A stretch of DNA of 64,000 nt, taken from positions 558,001 to 622,000 of the forward strand of contig JALBYC010000004.1 in assembly GCA_023212645.1 (NCBI GenBank). The letters run 5' to 3'. Position numbers and translations under genes: made by a program. How positions within the stretch are numbered: the first letter of the stretch is position 1; every line of letters starts with the position of its first letter. Under the pieces are notes generated by a model. The model was not told the origin of the DNA and made no database searches. It saw nothing but the letters and a program-made list of their open reading frames with translations. Of this stretch, positions 8,487 to 17,881 are shown one piece after another. Source of the DNA: Farysia itapuensis (lineage: Eukaryota; Basidiomycota; Ustilaginomycetes; Ustilaginales; Ustilaginaceae).

Positions 8487-9914
8487 ATGCCAGCTGTACC
8501 CTCAGTCTCACGGCAGGATGCTGTCAAGGCCATTCAGCAACAGTTTCAGCTGGACAAGCCTTTGCTTGAGACGCTTATTCATCGCTTTCAAGAGCTGTAC
8601 AACTATGGCCTCGCTAACCATGGTGCAAATATGCAGATGATCCCGTCTTTCGTCACCGGCGTACCCGACGGAACTGAAAAGGGCACCTACTTGGCACTGG
8701 ATCTTGGCGGAACAAATCTGCGTGTTTGCGAGATCGCCCTCGACGGCAAGGGGAGCTTTTCCATCAAGCAGGAAAAGTACAAGGTTTCGGACATGCTCAA
8801 GCGTGGCCCCGTGCGAGACCTCTTTGACTACATGGCTACCAGCGTAGACACCTTTTTGACCGACTTTGGAACCTCTTCCACGGATGACGTGCTCCATCTA
8901 GGGTTCACCTTCAGCTTTCCCGTCGAGCAAACAGCCATCGACAGTGGAGTCTTGATTCACTGGACCAAAGGATTTGACTGTCCCGACGCCCCTGGCAAAG
9001 ACGTTGTGCAGCTGCTGCAAGAAGCCCTTGATCGAAAACATATCAAGGTCAGGTGCAACGCTCTGGTCAACGACACTGTCGGAGCCCTCTTGGCGCACGC
9101 ATATGCGTCCAACGGCGCACTGATTAGTGCTATCTTTGGCACTGGCACAAACGGCGCATATGTTGAAGACGTCTCAAAGATTCAAAAATTGACCACAGTC
9201 TCTAGCGCGGTCTCGCATATGGTCGTCAACACAGAGTGGGGAGGATTCGACGATGAACGCAAAGCATTGCCGGTCACCATCTTTGACAACAAAGTCGATC
9301 GCGAGTCGATTCGACCACGAAACCACATTTACGAAAAGATGATCAGCGGGATGTACCTCGGTGAAGTGACACGTACGGTGTTGGTGCATCTAATTGATCA
9401 GCTGGTGCTTTTCGAGGGATATTCTTCTACGCCTATGAACACACAGTATGGATTTGACACTGCTTTGATGTCTGCCATCGAGGCAGATACCGAACCAGCA
9501 TCATCGTCAAAGAGTGCCACAAGAAAGGTTCTCATCCACGAGCTCAACATTAGTGACAAACACATTACCGACGAGGACGTGGAAACGGTACGGACGGTGT
9601 GCCAGCTGGTAGGCACACGCGCAGCCCGACTCAGTGCTGTAGCAATTGCGGCGACCATGATCCAGACGGGAAACGTGCAAAGCACAGGCGACAACGACAA
9701 GGGTGTCAAAGTGGGAATGGACGGAAGTGTCATCGAGTTCTACCCCCACTTTGAGGAGAGAATGCGTGCTGCGCTTCGCGAACTCGTTGGCGAAGAGGGC
9801 GAAAAGAGGGTGAAGATCGGACTTGCCAAGGACGGAAGCGGAGTAGGAGCGGCTCTCGGTGCCTTGCAAGCTGCAAAGCAGGCAGCCATCGGACACACAG
9901 CAAAAGCACACTAG
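8487..9914 (+). CDS. Hexokinase
   Basis: The 475-residue protein is a complete cytosolic hexokinase of about the usual fungal length. The phosphate-1 loop (LDLGGTNLRV) is at residues 71-80, the sugar-binding segment (FTFSFPVEQ to HWTKGF) at 140-163, the catalytic aspartate in LVNDTVGALL near residue 196, the phosphate-2 region (FGTGTNGAYVE) at 217-227, and the NTEWGGF glucose-contact segment at 248-254. It phosphorylates glucose and probably fructose or mannose at the start of glycolysis. Whether it is hexokinase- or glucokinase-like in specificity cannot be settled by eye. The open frame extends upstream only from a TTG; the first ATG, used here, is preceded by a clean A at -3. The upstream region may hold a short uORF and an untranslated intron (see the control-region entry). 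Confidence 0.93.
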   Translation: MPAVPSVSRQDAVKAIQQQFQLDKPLLETLIHRFQELYNYGLANHGANMQMIPSFVTGVPDGTEKGTYLALDLGGTNLRVCEIALDGKGSFSIKQEKYKVSDMLKRGPVRDLFDYMATSVDTFLTDFGTSSTDDVLHLGFTFSFPVEQTAIDSGVLIHWTKGFDCPDAPGKDVVQLLQEALDRKHIKVRCNALVNDTVGALLAHAYASNGALISAIFGTGTNGAYVEDVSKIQKLTTVSSAVSHMVVNTEWGGFDDERKALPVTIFDNKVDRESIRPRNHIYEKMISGMYLGEVTRTVLVHLIDQLVLFEGYSSTPMNTQYGFDTALMSAIEADTEPASSSKSATRKVLIHELNISDKHITDEDVETVRTVCQLVGTRAARLSAVAIAATMIQTGNVQSTGDNDKGVKVGMDGSVIEFYPHFEERMRAALRELVGEEGEKRVKIGLAKDGSGVGAALGALQAAKQAAIGHTAKAH

Positions 9915-10022
9915 TGTCAGCACAACTTGCGCCATAGTCTGCCAAAATTGAACATTTCACAGGATATCGTATTAAAGCGAAGTAGTCGTACAGTGAAGTA
10001 AAGGTATCGAGGTCTGAGGCAT

Positions 10023-11129
10023 TCAGTTCTTTGCCCACTTCTTCTCAATCTCCATGAAGCTGTAAAGAGATCCCTCGATGACGGATTGCTTCCAATCGTG
10101 GAATTGGATGCCGAGAATGTCGCGAGCTTTGCTGGTGTCAAGCTTGGCCAGGGCAGTAGGGCGGCTTTTGGCACCGTGATTGCCCTTGGGAATGTGGTCT
10201 TTGAGCTCCTGGGGATAGTCCGGGTTGTCGTGAATTTCGTCGGCCACCTCTTGCCACGAGACGGTGCCGCCACAGGCGAGGAAGCGCACGTTGGAGGCTT
10301 TCGGGTTGTCCAGAGCGGCCACGTGAATTTGCGCGACGTCTCTCACATCGCAGAATGACCAGAAAGTATCGGCAGGCACTTTGCCATCGCCGCCAGGTCC
10401 GCCAGCTTTGTACAACTTCCAGGGCTCGCCGGAAGAGGTGTTGATGGCTTCTTCCGACTTGATCTCGTGGATGATAGGACCGTAGATTTGCGGCGGATTG
10501 ACGGTAGCTGCGTCAAAACTCGGCTTGTGCTGCTTCAGAAAGTCCCAGACCGACTTTTCAGCAAGAGTCTTGCTGACTACGTAAGCCAGCGGACTGTAGA
10601 AGGAGCTGAGGAACTTGGACTTGATGGGCTGCCAGTCCTTCTCCGTGTACGTGTAATTCCGTTTCTCGATGCCTCGGAGTGTATTGAGCACTGCTGCAAA
10701 GGAGGATGTGACGACGATACGTTTGAGCTGGGGCTGTTCACCAGCCTTCTTGGCCTTCGTTTCGGCCTTGAGTGCAGCTTCGAGGACATTGCGCGTCATA
10801 TTGATGGCCGGCTCCAGGATTTCGGTTCGGTTGTTCTTGGCTTGGACCACATAGGGGGAGGCGACATGCACAATGTAGTCCTTGCCCTGGACCGCTTCAT
10901 CAAGGCAGCCAGATTTGAGAAGATCAGGCACTTCGACCAGGTTGACTCTGGAGCCAAGCGTATTGGGAAATTGATGGGACAGCCATGGTTCCGTCTTGCC
11001 CTTGGAGCGGATGACGCAAGTTACGATGTAATTGCGGGGGGACTTGAGTAGCTGGTCGAGTACGTGCGATCCTACAAACCCAGAGACACCGGTGAGGAGG
11101 ACATGAGGTCCTTGCTCCGTTGACGACAT
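10023..11129 (-). CDS. Extended short-chain dehydrogenase, GRE2 / dihydroflavonol-reductase-like
   Basis: The 368-residue protein is an atypical/extended SDR. It has the NAD(P)-binding TGVSGFVGSHV motif at residues 13-23, the HVASPYVV segment at about 88-95, a TSS triplet at 141-143 and the catalytic YVVSK (Y183, K187). This is the plan of fungal Gre2-type methylglyoxal/aldehyde reductases and plant dihydroflavonol reductases, which use NADPH to reduce carbonyls. An Arg in the basic loop (VIRSKGK, 39-45) favours NADPH. Actual substrate is unknown. Its stop is about 110 bp from the convergent hexokinase stop. No introns, no targeting signal; presumably cytosolic. Confidence 0.87.
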   Translation of the reverse strand: MSSTEQGPHVLLTGVSGFVGSHVLDQLLKSPRNYIVTCVIRSKGKTEPWLSHQFPNTLGSRVNLVEVPDLLKSGCLDEAVQGKDYIVHVASPYVVQAKNNRTEILEPAINMTRNVLEAALKAETKAKKAGEQPQLKRIVVTSSFAAVLNTLRGIEKRNYTYTEKDWQPIKSKFLSSFYSPLAYVVSKTLAEKSVWDFLKQHKPSFDAATVNPPQIYGPIIHEIKSEEAINTSSGEPWKLYKAGGPGGDGKVPADTFWSFCDVRDVAQIHVAALDNPKASNVRFLACGGTVSWQEVADEIHDNPDYPQELKDHIPKGNHGAKSRPTALAKLDTSKARDILGIQFHDWKQSVIEGSLYSFMEIEKKWAKN

Positions 11130-12100
11130 AGCTGATGATTGATAAGCCTACGATTGCCAAGGAAGGGAGACGATAAGCATGTGAGCGACGGCCGGCAAAC
11201 GCCAAAAAACAAAGGGCAGATAGCCAGGTGGAGGATCAGCGCACACGTGCAAGTCCCTTTGAGCTTCTCCGTGTGGTACGCATTGCAAAATCTCGCAATC
11301 CGGGTTGCGGAAGCTACGACTGGGTAGCCATCGTCATTCACAGCCCGCCCACGGGCAGACCGATTTCCGCGGACGATTCATGCTCCGGTATGCGGAACTC
11401 GGACATATATGTGGGGCGTAATATTCGGAGGTTTAGACGTCAGCATAAAAATGTCAAAACAGTGCGAACGAACATGTGTCGCCATTGCACAGGACGTGGC
11501 TGAGTCATGGAATGTGCAATTGCCCTGACTTGTGTGCCAGCACAGCCCATGCAAGACCATGCAAGGCAGGCTGGCCACGAGAGCCAGAGTTCTGAAGCGA
11601 AGCATACTGCATACAGCTTCCGTCGGTAGCTCCGGTCAAAGGCGAAAGCGACTCGCGCAATCCGAACTTTATCTGCACACTGTTCCTGTCCCCTTTGCCG
11701 AATCGCACAAGCCGTACCACTGTAATAGAGCGGTGTAAGCCACAACACTACAGCATGAATTGCACACGACCCGAGCATTATCAAAGCCAACAGTAGTAAG
11801 CAGATATGGTGCAAGGTGCCAAGAAGCGCACCACGGCGCGTTTGCAGAGTGTGCGGGATCTCGACGTCGATCAAGGCATTAGTCAATGACGGTTGTGCGT
11901 CCGTCGGCGAAGGGCACATTGACAGTGTGCAATCGAAATTGTAGGGACAGGATTTTAGCTACAGCTGCAGCTGCACGTCGAAGAGCCTGTCGCTCCCCTC
12001 CGGAGCTTTCTCCAGCACGGCCTTCGCATATATACACCTCTGTTCTCCCTATCGCCCGTCCTCTCACCGTCCGTCTCACTCACCCCCCTCACACTCCGTC
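11130..12100. promoter_or_regulatory. Divergent promoter between reductase and RTA1 genes
   Basis: This 970-bp stretch separates two divergent genes. It contains several antisense-biased short open frames (up to about 160 codons on the minus strand) with no recognisable domain. On the plus side a TATA box (TATATA, about 12028-12034) stands about 70 bp before the RTA1 ATG, followed by a C/T-rich leader typical of fungal transcription starts. A CAGCTG tandem palindrome (CAGCTGCAGCTG) lies at 11962-11973. Confidence 0.5.
12028..12035 (+). promoter_or_regulatory. TATA box of RTA1-family gene
   Basis: A TATATA core stands about 70 bp before the ATG at 12101 and is followed by a pyrimidine-rich stretch (CTCACCGTCC and CACTCACCCCCC), the common basidiomycete core-promoter arrangement. 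Confidence 0.5.
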
Positions 12101-13093
12101 ATGAGCAAGCTACAGCCCACATGCACTTCGGTCGACCCAACGCCCGGCTCGATTTGCAACATTGAAAACTCGTCATATGGCTTCCAATTGACACTATGGG
12201 TCGGCATTGTGTACAGCAGCGTGTTTGGCGTTGAAGCGCTCCTTCACCTTGGCTTGCTAGCTTATCATCGACACTTTCCCAAATTCATGTGGATTGCGGT
12301 CCTGGGTGCAGCAGGCGAGACAGCGGGTTGGGTAGCGAGAACTTACAGTGCACCGAACCCCTTTGATCGAAATGCTTACCTAGCTCAAATCATCTGCCTC
12401 ATTCTCAGTCCAGCATTCATCAGCGCCGTCAACTATGTGGCTTTCCAGAACGTCATGGACGCGTTTGGTCATCAATGGTCTCGAATTCCACGCAAGTGGT
12501 ACGTCCTTGGCTTCGTCGCTGGCGATATATGCTCTCTCGTCGTCCAAGCCGTTGGTGGTGCACTCTCGGCACAGGCAGAGACGGAAGACGATGCGGACCT
12601 TGGCAAAAGCATCATGATTGCCGGTGTCAGCATCCAGGTTGCGGTAACCGCACCGTTCCTTGCATTATACCTTGACTACAACACACGTCGTCTTCTCCAA
12701 TGGCGCAAGACTCCCAAACACCAGCGACCTTACCCCCGAGTTGAGCTCTTGACAGCAGTGATCGGCATCAGTACTCTCTTTGTTCTCGTTCGTTGCTTGT
12801 ACCGTATCGTAGAAATGGCCGACGGTTGGAAAGGCTACCTCGCTGTCACGGAAGCCTACTTCGACATCTTGGACGCTCTCATGATGACATTTGCGATCGG
12901 CATCTTTATTCCCTTCCACCCAGGCTTCTTCCTTCCCAGACTTACCCAGCTTAACGACCCCAACCCTGACGACTCGGAAATGGCTCTCGAGAAGCCTCAT
13001 CGTCTTGTTATTGACGATGAACGTCCGCAGACCAGTTCATCGGCGCACAACTCCTTCGCTGCCGCCTACTCTGGCCGTAGCAGCCCTGCTTGA
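12101..13093 (+). CDS. RTA1-family seven-TM lipid-translocating/resistance protein
   Basis: The 330-residue protein has about seven hydrophobic segments and the RTA1 family hallmarks: a family-typical pattern of AGETAGWVAR after TM2, an ICLILSPAFISAVNYV TM, a VVQAVGGA stretch after TM4, and an RCLYRIVEMADGW segment in the loop after TM6. The N-terminus is short with two cysteines and an N-glycosylation sequon (NSS), as expected for an outside end, and the C-terminus is hydrophilic. Family members (yeast Rta1, Rsb1, Rtm1) are tied to resistance to azoles, aminocholesterol or sphingoid bases and are thought to move or sense lipids at the plasma membrane. The specific substrate here is unknown. 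Confidence 0.88.
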   Translation: MSKLQPTCTSVDPTPGSICNIENSSYGFQLTLWVGIVYSSVFGVEALLHLGLLAYHRHFPKFMWIAVLGAAGETAGWVARTYSAPNPFDRNAYLAQIICLILSPAFISAVNYVAFQNVMDAFGHQWSRIPRKWYVLGFVAGDICSLVVQAVGGALSAQAETEDDADLGKSIMIAGVSIQVAVTAPFLALYLDYNTRRLLQWRKTPKHQRPYPRVELLTAVIGISTLFVLVRCLYRIVEMADGWKGYLAVTEAYFDILDALMMTFAIGIFIPFHPGFFLPRLTQLNDPNPDDSEMALEKPHRLVIDDERPQTSSSAHNSFAAAYSGRSSPA

Positions 13094-13317
13094 TTCCACT
13101 CTGTATACCTGATTGCATTCTGTCGCGCTTCCGTCGCATAGCTCCCACGCATTTGTAGATTCTGTTTCCCGCTTTGAATTCACAGCGTTGATCGTTGAAA
13201 AGATTGTGCACTACTTGGCGCCGCGGTGGACCCTGAATTTGATCCCGCAAACATCGCGAATCTTCTCACCTTCCGCCGGATGAAGGGTCGACAGACAGGA
13301 TCCAGAGCTTGTGCTTT

Positions 13318-14913
13318 ATGAGCATGCAGGACGCAGCCGCGGAGCTCAATGACGCTTTGGCGCGAATCTTGGAGCTGCAGTCCGCTTCTGTGTCCACAAG
13401 CTCTAGCCTGATCCGTGTCTCTAATGCGGTCCCCTCCGGAAGAGGCTTGGTCTTTACACGGCATGTGGCTCCAGAGCAGCTTCTGCTCACTCTGTCGCGT
13501 GACGCACTGATCAATGTCAAGTCGTACAGAGACCATTTTCATCCAGATTCTCTGCCTGTCGGCAAGAGTCTGACCGCTGCGCAGGCGAGCAAATCGACCC
13601 TATCATCGTCACAAGCTTTGTCCCTCTTGCTTGCACGGACTGTCACCACAGACAGCAACCTCGATGCAGGAGACCCAAAAACGAGAGCTTTGCAGCTGTT
13701 TGTGAAAACAATGCCTAGATCGTTCGATACAATGCCGCTTTGCTGGCTGACCTGTGCGCAGGAGGACTCTGGTAGCTCTGCACTCTTTTTCGACAGCTTG
13801 ACGCAAGCACTGCCACGACACAGTCAGAACCTGTTGCACAAAGTGTCCGCCCGCTTTGAAAAGGACTGGTCCCGTATACAGGATCTACAAAGATCCGATC
13901 CTGACAAGCTAGCAAGTCCCATTGCGCTATCGTCTGAACCCTCTCAGGCGCGAGCAGCTGTAGCCGCCTTGGATCGATCCACGTTTCTTTGGGCTTGGTG
14001 CTGCGTTAACACACGCTGCGTCTACTTGCCTCTCCAGTTGGCCGACCATGCCGACAATTTCACCCTTGTGCCGGTTCTGGATATGTCCAATCACACCTCA
14101 GACATAGCGCTCGAATGCAAGGTTCAATACACCTCGGATGGCGGGCTGACGTTGCACGCCCCTTCAGCAGCTAATCGGCCAAGCAAAGTGCGGAGTCAAG
14201 GGCTCCAAGCTGGCGACGAATGTTTCATCACCTACGGTCCGCACTCCAATGAAAGTCTTGTGTCCGAGTACGGCTTTTGCCTGCCCCGTCAGCTCGAATT
14301 CGTTCAACCTGATCTGGACGCTCGTGCCTGGACCGGGAACAGGTACGTCGACGTTCTCGTCGATGAAGAGATCGAGCGTCTGCTACAGGACCAGGGCAGT
14401 GAAGGCGAACGCAAGATAGAGCTGCTGCAGGACCGTGGCTACTGGGGAGACCTATCCCTACACCCGTACCCAAGCCCAGCACATCCCTCTCATCGACTGG
14501 TGCCCGCTCTCCGCCTCTTGTGCCTTTCCTTGCCAACTACGCACAAGGCGTCAACGGCTGCCAAACGAGAAAAATCGAATGGGTCCAAGTCACTTAGCAG
14601 CGCAACCTCAGATCTCAACAAGTGGGAAGCCACATTGACCGGGTATGAAGACCGCGTGTCGAGTGAAAACGAACGACAAGCTCATCTGCTGCTAGCCTCT
14701 CTCTGCCAAATGAGGCTGCAAGCTGCTTCACATGCTCGAAAACACGCTGTAAAGGCAGGCAAAACCCTGCAGACCGAACTTTTACCCACGGTGACAGCAA
14801 CGGAGCTCGCAGATTGCCAATATAGCTACGCAATGGTAGAGCAACTGCTCAACGAAGAGGAGCTAGTTCTAAAACTCGTCATGCAGGCCGCCCATGACCA
14901 AACGGAATGGTGA
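13318..14913 (+). CDS. SET-domain protein methyltransferase (class VI, SETD3/RKM type)
   Basis: The 531-residue protein has a split SET domain of the Rubisco-LSMT/SETD3/Rkm class: an N-terminal part with GRGLVFTRHV (about residues 42-51), the inserted iSET region, then the LDMSNHTS motif (SAM/lysine pocket) near residue 260 and ITYGPHSNESLVSEYGF near 305-320. A helical C-terminal domain about 200 residues long, the RuBisCO-LSMT substrate-binding type, follows. Fungal members methylate lysines of ribosomal proteins or elongation factors; the target cannot be predicted. The open frame extends to a TTG at 13309; the first ATG is at 13318 and a second at 13324 is equally good. A low-complexity Lys/Ser stretch sits in the C-terminal domain. 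Confidence 0.8.
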   Translation: MSMQDAAAELNDALARILELQSASVSTSSSLIRVSNAVPSGRGLVFTRHVAPEQLLLTLSRDALINVKSYRDHFHPDSLPVGKSLTAAQASKSTLSSSQALSLLLARTVTTDSNLDAGDPKTRALQLFVKTMPRSFDTMPLCWLTCAQEDSGSSALFFDSLTQALPRHSQNLLHKVSARFEKDWSRIQDLQRSDPDKLASPIALSSEPSQARAAVAALDRSTFLWAWCCVNTRCVYLPLQLADHADNFTLVPVLDMSNHTSDIALECKVQYTSDGGLTLHAPSAANRPSKVRSQGLQAGDECFITYGPHSNESLVSEYGFCLPRQLEFVQPDLDARAWTGNRYVDVLVDEEIERLLQDQGSEGERKIELLQDRGYWGDLSLHPYPSPAHPSHRLVPALRLLCLSLPTTHKASTAAKREKSNGSKSLSSATSDLNKWEATLTGYEDRVSSENERQAHLLLASLCQMRLQAASHARKHAVKAGKTLQTELLPTVTATELADCQYSYAMVEQLLNEEELVLKLVMQAAHDQTEW

Positions 14914-15128
14914 TGCTGAAACCGACGTACGCATGAAGAGGGACACATGTTGCGCTGCGTCACACTCCTCAAGTGGGTCATGTAAAGTTGGCGCGAGTCT
15001 GCACCGAACTATACTTTGACAACTTTAGCTCTTCTTCCGTGTGCATACCAAACTTCTCATAAAGTGCACGTACGGCCAGCGTCTCGGAGACGCTCGGCCC
15101 TTTTTTGAAGCACAGACTTTACCCATTC

Positions 15129-15600
15129 TTTGCTGGCACTTGCTCTGGTGAGCACAAATGTCCTTATGATTCAGCGCGACGCGTGATACCCGACCAATGA
15201 CGGAGCGGAAGACTTCGGTTTCACTATATCAAAGTTGTTCCCACCCGGTGTGGATGGAGCTCACTCAAAGTGTGTTGCCGCTAGTGACGGTGTTGCGAGG
15301 ACATGTGCTTTCCGTCCGTGTCCTTGAGACAACCAGTGCCACTTTCTCATGTAGGCAAGTGGGCTCACTTTGCCAGCGTTCTGCGCCAGATATGCTTCGA
15401 GTGGGACTTCTTTTGCCATGATACATCTGGAAGCTTCGATGAAAGCTCTGCGGCTTCACTTACTCTGTGCAGAAGAGTTGATGACTGCCCGTCCGGACCG
15501 CATATATAGCACTGATCCAGAAGACTCCCTCCTTCGTTCTTCAGCTCACCATGACTGGACCACAAGACCTGAACTGACCGATTCAACCGTCACCTGTCCT
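15129..15600 (+). repeat. Leader of intein-like element, copy A (direct repeat)
   Basis: From TTTGCTGGCACTT at 15129 this stretch aligns nearly collinearly with 16652-17130, an offset of about 1523 bp. Shared blocks include GTTGTTCCCACCC, CCAGTGCCACTT, GGCAAGTG, ATGCTTCGAGTGGGACTTC, CTGGAAGCTTCGAT and GCTCTGCGGCTTCA. The similarity ends near 15600. The repeat unit includes the promoter (TATATA at 15503), so the whole transcription unit was duplicated. Confidence 0.75.
15503..15509 (+). promoter_or_regulatory. TATA box of element copy A
   Basis: CATATATAGCACTGATC occurs here and again at 17021-17037 in copy B. A pyrimidine-rich CTCCCTCCTTC initiator-like stretch and an ATG about 45 bp downstream follow in both copies, but that ATG reaches a stop within about ten codons in each. 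Confidence 0.55.
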
Positions 15601-15607
15601 GGTGTCA

Positions 15608-16559
15608 GGCCTTCACAGCCACCCTAACCTACCCTTACCCTGGCCATCACCGAACCTCAATGTCCCAATAGTCATATGGGCAACTCTTGTACGAGCTCGT
15701 CGCAACGGTGAACCCATCGCAAGTAACCCGGTCGAAGACCTTCGTGTGGGGGACACGCTCTTCGGTTCAAGCAACAGTCCAGCTACGGTGACAGGTGTCG
15801 GTAATTCGTACACGGCGGAGACCTTTCGATGCTCCTACATTGAGTTTCAAGCGACCAACCGTGTCTTACTCAATGTCTCGATGGACCACCCTCTGCTGCT
15901 GGTGAGCAGCGGCGTTTCGCCGAGGACTACGACATCAAAACCGCGAGTTTGTAAGTGGTATACAAGATGCTCGAGCGGAACAATTGTCGACGAGCTGCAA
16001 GACACGATATTCGACAACACCTCGGTTCCGTCTGCAGCAGATATCAAAACATTCAAAGCTATTCGACAGAGGCTTCCCCCCCGGTAAAAAGGGGGGGTGT
16101 GGAGGCCTTCGTGTCGTAGAACGATGGTTGAACACCCCAGCACAGGCAATGGCCGCGGTACAAACACTCAACTCCGCCAACTTTCGCCTCCTCGACCCAC
16201 ATCGGGTCTTGGACGGCGAGAGGTTTCAAATTTCCGGCCTCGACTTCACGGCCAATCTTTGCTCCAGCGCGGTAACTACGATAAAGACAACCACTCACCT
16301 CCAGGCTTTCCGGGTGCGACTTGCGGCCCCTACGGACTACATTGCTCGACGCGACCCTCTGCCCCTGGATCCTTGGTTTGTCGGCTTCTGGTTGGGGGAC
16401 GGCACCGTCCGCCGGACGACAGTCACCTCGAACGACGAGGAGGTGCGGACGTGGCTAAGCGACTATGCCGCCGTGCTGACGGAACAGTGCGGTGTCTTGC
16501 ACCGTGTCAGCAGTAGTCACAAGGCTACTGGCATCGTATCTGCTCATCAGCGTGCATAG
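15608..16559 (+). pseudogene. Intein/HO-like element copy A: Hint N-terminal block plus first LAGLIDADG motif, C-terminus lost
   Basis: Two overlapping frames encode one intein-like protein. The first (to 16087) has a Hint block A-like stretch (ATLV...NGEPI...VEDLRVGDTLFG) and block B (VSMDHPLLLV) with its conserved His. The cysteine expected at the first intein residue is absent, so protein splicing is not expected. After a C-run/A-run/G-run at about 16076-16096 the frame shifts by one; a GTAAAA donor-like site there means a short intron is an alternative. The second frame runs to the first LAGLIDADG helix (WFVGFWLGDG, about 16374-16403) and stops about 40 codons later at 16559, before the second motif. 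No ATG precedes the Hint block. Architecture matches the VMA1-intein/HO/WHO family rather than a group I intron enzyme. Flanking genes are unrelated to known intein hosts. Confidence 0.65.
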
Positions 16560-16651
16560 CGAACTTCTTTAATGTCTTGGAACAAGACGACCGCGGGGTC
16601 ACCGTGTCGGAGGTGTTGGGTCCCAATTGATGCTCGGGAACTTGTCTCACC

Positions 16652-17130
16652 TTTGCTGGCACTTATCCTGGTGGGTGAATTTGCATTTATGCTTTAGTGC
16701 GAGACGTGAGTCTCGCTCCTTGACGGAATGAGTGACTCAAGTCTCCACTGCATCAAGGTTGTTCCCACCCTGTGGGCATAGATCTTACTTAAAGTCTGTC
16801 GCTGCTGATGACACTGTTGCGAGGAAAACGTGCGTTCCCACCGAGATAGCCAGTGCCACTTTTTTCATTTAGGCAAGTGAAAATAGACTCGACATGCGTC
16901 GTGCGCCAATTATGCTTCGAGTGGGACTTCATTTGCCTTTTCACAGCTGGAAGCTTCGATCGAAGCTCTGCGGCTTCATTTCTTCTGTGCGAAAGAATCT
17001 ATGGTGGCCCGTCTGGATCACATATATAGCACTGATCTTAAAGACCTCCCTCCTTCTTTCTTCACCTCACCTCGACCGGACCATGAGACCTGCACTAATC
17101 GACTAAACGGCCACCTGCCATAGTTTCGGC
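16652..17130 (+). repeat. Leader of intein-like element, copy B (direct repeat)
   Basis: This stretch is the second copy of the leader at 15129-15600. It includes the same TATA context (17021-17030) and ends at the point where copy A continues into the Hint region. Copy B then jumps to sequence equal to copy A near 16365, so about 730 bp corresponding to the Hint N-terminal half has been deleted. Confidence 0.75.
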
Positions 17131-17170
17131 CCTCTATAGCTGATCTCACCAGTACTAAGACCCTTTGCCC

Positions 17171-17881
17171 ATGAATCCTTGGTTCGTTGGTCTCTGGTTC
17201 GGGGATTGCACCGTCCGCCGGACGACCGTCACCTCGAACGATGAGGAGGTGCGAAGGAAGCAGAGCGGTGTCTTGCACCGGGTCAGCAGCAGTCACAGGG
17301 CTGCTGGCACTGTCAGTACGGCGGGGATAGTATCGACAACGGCGAATTCAGACCACACAATTGTTACAAAGCAGGGCGGATGGACGGTCAATCTTGTTGC
17401 GGACGGACTGCAAGAGCTGGGGATTCACGACGCCAAGACCGGCATACCATGGCGGATCTTGGACGGTTCTGGGGAGGAGAAGCTCAAATGCTTGGCAGGG
17501 TTGATCGATGCAGACGGGACTCCAGAAAGGAATGGCTACTCCCTTATTCAGTGCAACGATTACCACCGGCAAATTGCCGTGGACGCGAGGGACCTGGCCG
17601 TATCTTGTGACATATCTGTCTCGAGCGTCCATGCTTATACAAGGCCCAACGCCACCACTGGCAGGAGTATCACTGTCTACAAGATCGAGCTCTCGACTAA
17701 CTTCGAAAAGCTGAACCTCTACCTCCAGATCGCCCGGAAGCGCGTGGAACCAAAAGCGCGAGTAAAGTCCGATTTACTACGGGTCGTCAAACTTAGCGAA
17801 GGCGAGAGGAGCCTTATACAGCCGATCGAGGCAACGAGCAACGATATGCAGCTTGCAAACGGACTGATAGTCCACTGCTGA
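17171..17881 (+). CDS. Intein/HO-like element copy B: free-standing two-motif LAGLIDADG protein with Hint C-terminal tail
   Basis: An intact 236-codon frame with its own ATG starts about 140 bp after a TATA box. Motif 1 (FVGLWFGDC, residues 6-13) and motif 2 (LAGLIDADG, 108-116) both keep the acidic residue expected to bind metal (D12, D115). IPWRILDGSGEEK before motif 2 matches the linker of VMA1-type inteins. The C-terminus (MQLANGLIVHC) matches the intein block G, which normally ends His-Asn followed by Cys, but the Asn is missing. Splicing or C-terminal cleavage should be dead while DNA-binding/cleavage might survive. Relative to copy A, about 10 residues between the motif-1 helix and GVLHRV are deleted in frame. 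It could be an active relic endonuclease, a domesticated HO/WHO-like factor, or a decaying fragment that happens to be open. Confidence 0.65.
   Translation: MNPWFVGLWFGDCTVRRTTVTSNDEEVRRKQSGVLHRVSSSHRAAGTVSTAGIVSTTANSDHTIVTKQGGWTVNLVADGLQELGIHDAKTGIPWRILDGSGEEKLKCLAGLIDADGTPERNGYSLIQCNDYHRQIAVDARDLAVSCDISVSSVHAYTRPNATTGRSITVYKIELSTNFEKLNLYLQIARKRVEPKARVKSDLLRVVKLSEGERSLIQPIEATSNDMQLANGLIVHC

Noticed and set aside
15129..17881. Group I intron origin of the LAGLIDADG sequences
   Set aside because: The Hint blocks and the HN-C-type C-terminus point to an intein-derived element; no intron core secondary-structure elements were recognised.
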